Source: Vescimonas sanitatis
Lineage (GTDB): Bacteria > Bacillota > Clostridia > Oscillospirales > Oscillospiraceae
Direction: 5' to 3'
DNA: 64,000 nucleotides
NCBI RefSeq assembly: GCF_049060325.1
Contig: NZ_JBMGPW010000001.1
Location: forward strand, 248,001-312,000
Positions 59,437-64,000 of this stretch are shown in pieces. A model generated the notes under the pieces. That model searched no databases. It worked only from the letters and a program-made list of their open reading frames with translations, and had not been told where the DNA came from. How positions within the stretch are numbered: position 1 is the first letter of the stretch; every line of letters starts with the position of its first letter. A program made the translations under genes and the position numbers.

Positions 59437-59754
59437 ATGGCGGATGTGAATGTGGCGCTGCTGGTCAGCCAGACGGTGACCGAGGCCCAGAGCCAGAGCC
59501 GGATCAAGATGGGCCGGGACTATGCCAGCTTCTATGAGGCGTGGGCGGTCCTGCGGCAACGGATCGAGGAGACCAAGCGGGACGCCAAGGCGCTGGAGAA
59601 GCTGCACAGCGAGCTGTGGGACGCCATCAAGGACGGCAACGAGGACGAGGCCCTCATTGAGATGGGCGCCATCAACGCCAGCGCCGCGGCGCTTTGCGCG
59701 GCCTTCGCGGGCATGGCGGCGGAGGCCCAGCGGGCGGTGGAGGAACAGACGTAA
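59437..59754 (+). CDS. Phage hypothetical helical protein (105 aa)
   Basis: Entirely helical by composition (VLRQRIEETKRDAKALEKLH, INASAAALCAAFAGMAAEAQ). Similar small proteins occur in phage early regions, but no function is recognised. It is the last gene before a terminator. Confidence 0.55.
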   Translation: MADVNVALLVSQTVTEAQSQSRIKMGRDYASFYEAWAVLRQRIEETKRDAKALEKLHSELWDAIKDGNEDEALIEMGAINASAAALCAAFAGMAAEAQRAVEEQT

Positions 59755-59764
59755 ATGAGAAAAA

Positions 59765-59788
59765 GCCCAGCCCCGGAAGGGGCTGGGC
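59765..59788 (+). terminator. GC-rich hairpin closing the early gene run
   Basis: Perfect 10-bp arms GCCCAGCCCC/GGGGCTGGGC with a GGAA tetraloop; no T-run in either direction, but AAAA precedes it (T-run for the minus strand). Confidence 0.6.
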
Positions 59789-59789
59789 G

Positions 59790-60141
59790 ATGGCATCGGC
59801 GGACATTGGTATAGCCGCCCTGGCGGGCTGAAGGACTGCGCTCATGCGTGGTGTACTGACGTAGGCAGGTCGGGGCGGCGATATGAGTGTCTGACTACCT
59901 TATATATAATACGCGCGGGCGCGTATCTGTGGGCTCGTTAAAAGCCTATGTTTGGCGGGAAGGCCGCTTGCAGCGGAGGAACGGCACCACGTGACGGCTC
60001 CTCCGTGGACGGCGGGCAGGCGGCTTTACCGGCGGGCGGAGAAATGAACAGGCGGCTCGTGCGGGCACGGGCGCGACCTATGCTATTTTATCGCGGGAGA
60101 GGGATGAGCAAACCATGACGACGGCGAAGGAGGGAATGTAC
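59790..60141. other. Gene-free phage region with strong local structure
   Basis: About 350 bp without a convincing gene. TATATATAATACGCGCG (from about 59902) has a -10-like TATAAT. The following 150 bp contain dyads such as CCGCT/AGCGG (about 59967-59979) and GGAGGA/TCCTCC (about 59978-60005). It directly precedes the HUH Rep gene, so it may hold a promoter, a structured RNA or the replication origin. Confidence 0.4.
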
Positions 60142-60954
60142 ATGATCACCAAGATCACCAGCGGCTCCGTGGTGGAGCGCCGCAAAGCCTATGTGGGGCG
60201 CAGGCCCTCCCGGCGGGGGGCGCGGATCAAGGGTGCCAGCAGCGAGAAGAAGCAGGAGAACAACCGGCAGCAGGCCATCCTCGCCCTGGCGCGGACACTG
60301 AACTGCAACTATACCAACGGCGACGGGTATCTGACGCTGTCCTTCACCGACGAGGCGCTGACCGCCTGCGGCGGCACGCTGGCAGGGGCCAAGAAGGAGG
60401 CGCGGAAGTTCGCGGACCGTGTGGCCTACCGGATGAAGAAGCACGGCAAGGCGCTGAAATGGGTGATCGTGCCCAGTGAGATGGACGGCGAGACCGGGGA
60501 GCTGGTGCGCGTCCACGTCCATGTTGTCATCTCCGGCCACGGCCTGCGGCTGGAGGACGGCGTGTTCTGGCTGTACGGCGAGAAGCTGGACGACGTGTGG
60601 GGCAACGGCACGGTGGACGTGCAGATCCTGCGGCGGCAGAAGGATTACTACCCGCTGGCCCGGTATCTCATCCTCCAGGCACGGGGCGTGGCGGACGAGA
60701 AGAAGTACAGCGTCAGCCGGAACATGGTCAAGCCGAAGGTGGAGCACCTGTACACCTGGTCACCCGCGCCGCTGCGGGTGCCGGCGGGGGCCTCGGCGCT
60801 GCCGGGGACGCGGTACGACCCGGAGGCCGGGGTGAACTTCGTGCGGTACATACCCGCCCAGCGGGATCCCGCCCGGAAGGTGGGCGGCAGCAAGGAGATG
60901 GCTGTGGCCTGTGCCGGGGAGCCGGTGGAGGGAGGTGACGGGGATGGGCTTTAA
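60142..60954 (+). CDS. HUH-type replication initiator (Rep)
   Basis: A 270-residue protein with the metal-binding HUH motif VRVHVHVVISGHG (about 121-133) and a downstream tyrosine in KDYYPLARYLILQARG (about 171-186), the pattern of rolling-circle Rep/REP-G2P proteins that nick DNA and form a 5' phosphotyrosine. A basic N terminus (RRPSRRGARIKG) fits DNA binding. The ATG at 60142 is 9 nt after AAGGAGG. Its origin may be in the preceding structured gap. Confidence 0.8.
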   Translation: MITKITSGSVVERRKAYVGRRPSRRGARIKGASSEKKQENNRQQAILALARTLNCNYTNGDGYLTLSFTDEALTACGGTLAGAKKEARKFADRVAYRMKKHGKALKWVIVPSEMDGETGELVRVHVHVVISGHGLRLEDGVFWLYGEKLDDVWGNGTVDVQILRRQKDYYPLARYLILQARGVADEKKYSVSRNMVKPKVEHLYTWSPAPLRVPAGASALPGTRYDPEAGVNFVRYIPAQRDPARKVGGSKEMAVACAGEPVEGGDGDGL

Positions 60955-61207
60955 GAAGCTGCGGGGTGTGAAGCTGCCGGAGGAGAAGCAGGGCTTCATC
61001 CGCTACACCTGTCTGACGCTCTCGGAGCAGCCAAAGTGGATACAGGAGAAGGTCAAGTACACCTGCGACATGGTCGGAGGTGCGTACAGCCATGCTCTTT
61101 TTGAGCTGATGACCACCCGGAAAAGCGTGACGTCCATCTCGCTGGACCACGCCATCACGGAGAGCGTGCTGTACGACATGAGGAAGGCCTTTTACGAGAG
61201 CTGGTAA
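60944..61207 (+). CDS. Phage hypothetical protein (87 aa)
   Basis: Reads FKKLRGVKLPEEKQGFIRYT followed by a C-terminal helix (VLYDMRKAFYESW). Starts after GGGAGGTGACG and overlaps rep by 11 bp. No family recognised. Confidence 0.5.
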   Translation: MGFKKLRGVKLPEEKQGFIRYTCLTLSEQPKWIQEKVKYTCDMVGGAYSHALFELMTTRKSVTSISLDHAITESVLYDMRKAFYESW

Positions 61208-61253
61208 ACGGCTCGTTTTCTGGGATAACTGACACGCTTTAACTGAATGAACT

Positions 61254-61292
61254 GCCCGGAAGCTTTGATTTTGCACGGCCTCCGGGCTTTTT
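61254..61292 (+). terminator. Terminator before the packaging/structural genes
   Basis: GCCCGGA pairs with TCCGGGC over a 20-nt loop, followed by T5. Confidence 0.65.
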
Positions 61293-61386
61293 GCGTTTTT
61301 CCGCATTTCCGTGATAACTGCACGTTGAAGTGTTGCACAATGGATAAAACGGAGAGTATTCACCGGCGGGAAAGGAGGCTGGCGGC

Positions 61387-61845
61387 GTGGCTGACAGGAC
61401 GGAAAAACGGCTGGGTGAGAAGCAAAAACGCTTCGTGCGGGAGTGGCTTATCGATATGAACGGCACGAGGGCCGCTATCCGGGCCGGATACAGCGCAAAG
61501 AGCGCGGCCAACACGGCCAGCCGGTTGATGAAAGATGCGGCGGTGCAGGCCTACCGGGACGAGCTGCTGAAAACAGAGTTTGAGGCGCTGGGCGTAACGC
61601 GCCACTCGCTGGCGGTGGAGGTTTGGCGCGTGTACGAGCGGTGCAGCGCCGCCAAGCCGGTGATGCAGTGGGACAGCGAATTAAGGGCCTACGTGGAAAG
61701 CGGCCAATGGCAGTTTGACTCCAAGGGCTGTTTGAAGGCGCTGGGGATGCTGCACGACATGATCGAGCGCATGAACCGACAGGACGACGAGGACGAGGGC
61801 GCGGACTACGAAACGATGCTGACAGGCGGGGGCCGGGAATTTTGA
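61387..61845 (+). CDS. terS: Phage terminase small subunit
   Basis: A 152-residue DNA-recognition subunit. The N-terminal helix-turn-helix region LGEKQKRFVREWLIDMNGTR (about 9-28) and AAIRAGYSAKSAANTASRLM (about 29-48) is the Terminase_2 signature. It binds the packaging site and hands DNA to TerL. The GTG follows AAAGGAGG. The portal gene follows 12 bp later, whereas TerL is 3.3 kb upstream. Confidence 0.88.
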   Translation: MADRTEKRLGEKQKRFVREWLIDMNGTRAAIRAGYSAKSAANTASRLMKDAAVQAYRDELLKTEFEALGVTRHSLAVEVWRVYERCSAAKPVMQWDSELRAYVESGQWQFDSKGCLKALGMLHDMIERMNRQDDEDEGADYETMLTGGGREF

Positions 61846-61857
61846 TGGGAGGAAGCC

Positions 61858-63837
61858 ATGAACATGAACAGGAAGGACCAAGAGAAGCTGCAGGTGTGGC
61901 AGGAGCGTCTGACGCTGGCGGAGAACGCCATCGCCGGGGAACGCGAGAGGATGCTCCGGCGGGAGCAGCAGTACGAGGGCGGGCACACCATCTACGCCCC
62001 GGACGGCACCAAGGCCAGGGAGAGCCTTGCCAGCCATGTGCGGAACGTGAGCTTTGAGATCATCGAAACGCAGATAGACAGCACCATCCCTTCACCGAAG
62101 GTGACGGCGGTGCGGGAGGAGGACGAGTGGCTGGCGGACGTGATCGAGGCCATGCTGCGGGATGTGATGGACCGGCTGCCCTCGGAGCGCATGAACGACG
62201 AGGGCGAGAGACTGAGCCCGGTGCAGGGCGGCTACGGCCTGCTGGTGGACTGGCTGGACAGCGTCAGCGGGAAAGACTGGCTGGGTGATCTGAAGGTGAG
62301 TCTCGTCCACCCCTATGGCATCGTACCGCAGGCCGGCATGACGCAGGTGGCGGACATGGATTTCTTTTTCCTCAAGACGCCGCAGACGAAGCGACAGATC
62401 CGAAAGTTCTACGGCGTGGACGTCAACAACGAGAACGAGAGCGATCCGGGCGCCCGGCGGCTGGGCGCATCGGCGGACACCACGGACCAGCTGGTGACGA
62501 TGGTGACCGCCTACTACCGCAACGGCAAGGGCGGCATCGGGCGGCTGCGCTGGGTGAACGACGTGGTGCTGGAGGACCTGGAGGACTATCAGCTCCGGCG
62601 GGTACACCGCTGCACCGCCTGCGGCGCCGTGGGCGACGGCAAGAAGTGCGCCTACTGCGGCTCCAAGAAGTTTGAGGATGAGGTCATGGAGTACGAGGAG
62701 CTGACGGAGGACATCGTGCTGCGGAATGGCGCGGTGATCCCGGCGGTGAGCACCGTGCGGGACGAGATGGGCCAGCCGGTGGCACTGGAGGCGGGCGTGC
62801 TGTTGCCGCAGATGCAGCCGGGCGGCGGTCCGGCGGTGGCCATGACGGAGGCGGCCTACCGGCAGGAGCAGACGCGCATCCCCTACTACAAGCCGGACGT
62901 GTTCCCGCTGGTCATACGCAAAAACGTGAGTATGCCGGGGCGGTTCTGGGGCAGCAGCGACCTTGACGCCATCTTTGACCAGCAGAACAGCCTAAACAAG
63001 CTCTGCACGAAGTTGAACACAAAGGTGCTGTCCGGCGGCAGCTTCACCACCGTGCCGCCCGGCGCGCAGTTCATCACCGACAAAGACGGCGTGCGGGTAG
63101 AGCTGCAGAACCCGGCGCAGGTGGAGATGATCAAGACCTTCAACACGCAGGTGGACATCAACACAGATCTGGCCATGATGGCGCAGATCTACGAGCAGGC
63201 ACGGCAGACCATCGGCATCACGGACAGTATGCAGGGGCGGAAGGACCCAACGGCCACCAGCGCCGTGGCCAAGGAGTTCAGCGCCCAGCAGGCGGCTGGG
63301 CGTCTGGAGAGCAAGCGGGTGATGAAGCGGGCCATGTATCAAGACCTGTTTGAAGCCATCTTCAAATGGATGCTGGCCTACTGCGATGAGCCGCGGACCA
63401 TCCGGCGGACGGACGAACACGGCGACGTGGAGTATGTGACCTTCGACCGCCACGACTTCCTGTACCAGGACGAGGCGGGGGACTGGCAGTACAACACGGA
63501 CTTTCTGTTCTCCTGCGACAGCTCGGCGCCGCTGGCCTCGGACCGGCAGGCGCTTTGGAAGGAGACGCGGATGAACTTCCAGGAGGGCGCCATGGGCAGC
63601 CCCACGGAGATCACGACGCTGCTGCGGTTCTGGGAGCAGATGGAGAAGCTGCACTACCCCATGGCCGGGGATATGGTCAAGAGCCTGCGGGATCAGATGG
63701 AGAGCCAGCAGGCACGGCAGGCCCAACAGACGCCGCCGACGGCGCCGGACAGCCCCGGCGGCAGCGGCGGCACGGAACCCACGGCGGAGGAGCTGCTGAC
63801 GATGGCGGCACAGCAGGGAGGGGGCGAGATGGCATGA
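61858..63837 (+). CDS. Phage portal protein with an inserted zinc ribbon
   Basis: A 659-residue portal, forming the ring for DNA entry. Typical parts are the N-terminal helical region, DMDFFFLKTP, FWGSSDLDAIFDQQNSLNKL (about 362-381) and the long C-terminal helices (EFSAQQAAGRLESKRVMKRA). Unusually, a zinc-ribbon-like CTACGAVGDGKKCAYCG (about 245-261) sits within the portal wing region. The C-terminal 40 residues are low-complexity. The ATG follows GGGAGGAAG. A small zinc-ribbon gene overlaps its end. Confidence 0.85.
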   Translation: MNMNRKDQEKLQVWQERLTLAENAIAGERERMLRREQQYEGGHTIYAPDGTKARESLASHVRNVSFEIIETQIDSTIPSPKVTAVREEDEWLADVIEAMLRDVMDRLPSERMNDEGERLSPVQGGYGLLVDWLDSVSGKDWLGDLKVSLVHPYGIVPQAGMTQVADMDFFFLKTPQTKRQIRKFYGVDVNNENESDPGARRLGASADTTDQLVTMVTAYYRNGKGGIGRLRWVNDVVLEDLEDYQLRRVHRCTACGAVGDGKKCAYCGSKKFEDEVMEYEELTEDIVLRNGAVIPAVSTVRDEMGQPVALEAGVLLPQMQPGGGPAVAMTEAAYRQEQTRIPYYKPDVFPLVIRKNVSMPGRFWGSSDLDAIFDQQNSLNKLCTKLNTKVLSGGSFTTVPPGAQFITDKDGVRVELQNPAQVEMIKTFNTQVDINTDLAMMAQIYEQARQTIGITDSMQGRKDPTATSAVAKEFSAQQAAGRLESKRVMKRAMYQDLFEAIFKWMLAYCDEPRTIRRTDEHGDVEYVTFDRHDFLYQDEAGDWQYNTDFLFSCDSSAPLASDRQALWKETRMNFQEGAMGSPTEITTLLRFWEQMEKLHYPMAGDMVKSLRDQMESQQARQAQQTPPTAPDSPGGSGGTEPTAEELLTMAAQQGGGEMA

Positions 63838-64000
63838 AGTGCCCGGAATGCGGACTGGAGATGATGATCTACAGCGCCACGGTGAACGCGGACGGCGGCA
63901 GCGAGACCGCCTATGTGTGCCGGAACCCGCAATGTGCCCGGTACGACCGGCGGCTCAGAAAAAAGAAGGACGCTCCGGCGGCGGACGGCGCGGCCGAAGC
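63834..64000 (+). CDS. Small zinc-ribbon protein, runs off the window
   Basis: Starts at the ATGA overlap with the portal stop. Reads MKCPECGLEMMIYSATVNAD, then YVCRNPQCARYDRR, a four-Cys zinc ribbon, then a Lys/Ala-rich stretch to the edge at residue 55. Small zinc ribbons are common beside phage structural genes; role unknown. Confidence 0.7.
   Translation, partial: MKCPECGLEMMIYSATVNADGGSETAYVCRNPQCARYDRRLRKKKDAPAADGAAE

Larger units (their letters stand above)
45785..64000. mobile_element. Prophage inserted in cotJC, right end outside the window
   Basis: The cotJC sequence breaks at about 45784. From there the window holds a serine integrase, regulators, a lysogeny switch, cargo genes and a long plus-strand run with TerL, a HUH Rep, TerS and portal genes. 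Capsid and tail genes should follow to the right. The integrase gene sits directly at this junction, as expected for one end of an integrated phage. The exact core cannot be fixed without the other end. Confidence 0.85.

Noticed and set aside
1..64000. CRISPR arrays and tRNA/rRNA genes
   Set aside because: No regularly spaced direct repeats of CRISPR type and no tRNA cloverleaf or rRNA signature were noticed by eye; a covariance search could still find one.

Overview
The window looks like the chromosome of a moderately GC-rich, endospore-forming anaerobe of the class Clostridia, most likely an Oscillospiraceae-type gut bacterium. Supporting evidence: sporulation genes (spoIIM-, sigH- and spoIVA-like, cotJC), a tyrosine T-box, a PPi-type phosphofructokinase, split transketolase subunits, and Clostridia gene orders such as dxs-tlyA-nadK-argR-recN, trmK-nif3 and queA-tgt-yajC. 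The assignment is inferred from gene content only.

Layout. 1-6.5 kb: two small genes with a structured leader on the minus strand, then the overlapping dxs-tlyA-nadK-argR-recN operon. 6.5-11.6 kb: T-box/tyrS, queA-tgt, yajC and a small membrane protein. 11.6-15.7 kb: spoIIM-like, xerD, ruvC-ruvA-ruvB. 15.8-21.9 kb: sigH-like, zinc-ribbon protein, DUF1858, trmK-nif3, yebC, TetR, spoIVA. 22-30.4 kb: gap, coaX, pfk and fba (divergent), an ECF sigma/anti-sigma pair, transketolase subunits and an amidase.

30.5-45.36 kb is a mobilizable element (serine recombinase, relaxase, MobC, RepA-like ATPase, DUF6076, sigma-like protein). Its cargo is a second ECF sigma/anti-sigma pair paralogous to the chromosomal one, followed by two ABC ATPases and three membrane proteins resembling bacteriocin-immunity exporters. 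45.8 kb to the window end is a prophage: serine integrase, lysogeny switch, cargo genes, small early genes, PcfK/PcfJ, DUF3102, TerL, HUH Rep, TerS, portal.

The main result is that both elements sit inside one gene, the spore-coat manganese-catalase-like cotJC (minus strand). Its last codons are at 30452-30535, its middle lies at 45346-45784, and its first ~30 codons should lie beyond the right edge, past the prophage. Joining the 13-bp repeats flanking the mobilizable element restores the cotJC frame exactly. This is a doubly interrupted sporulation gene, comparable to the known skin-type arrangements.
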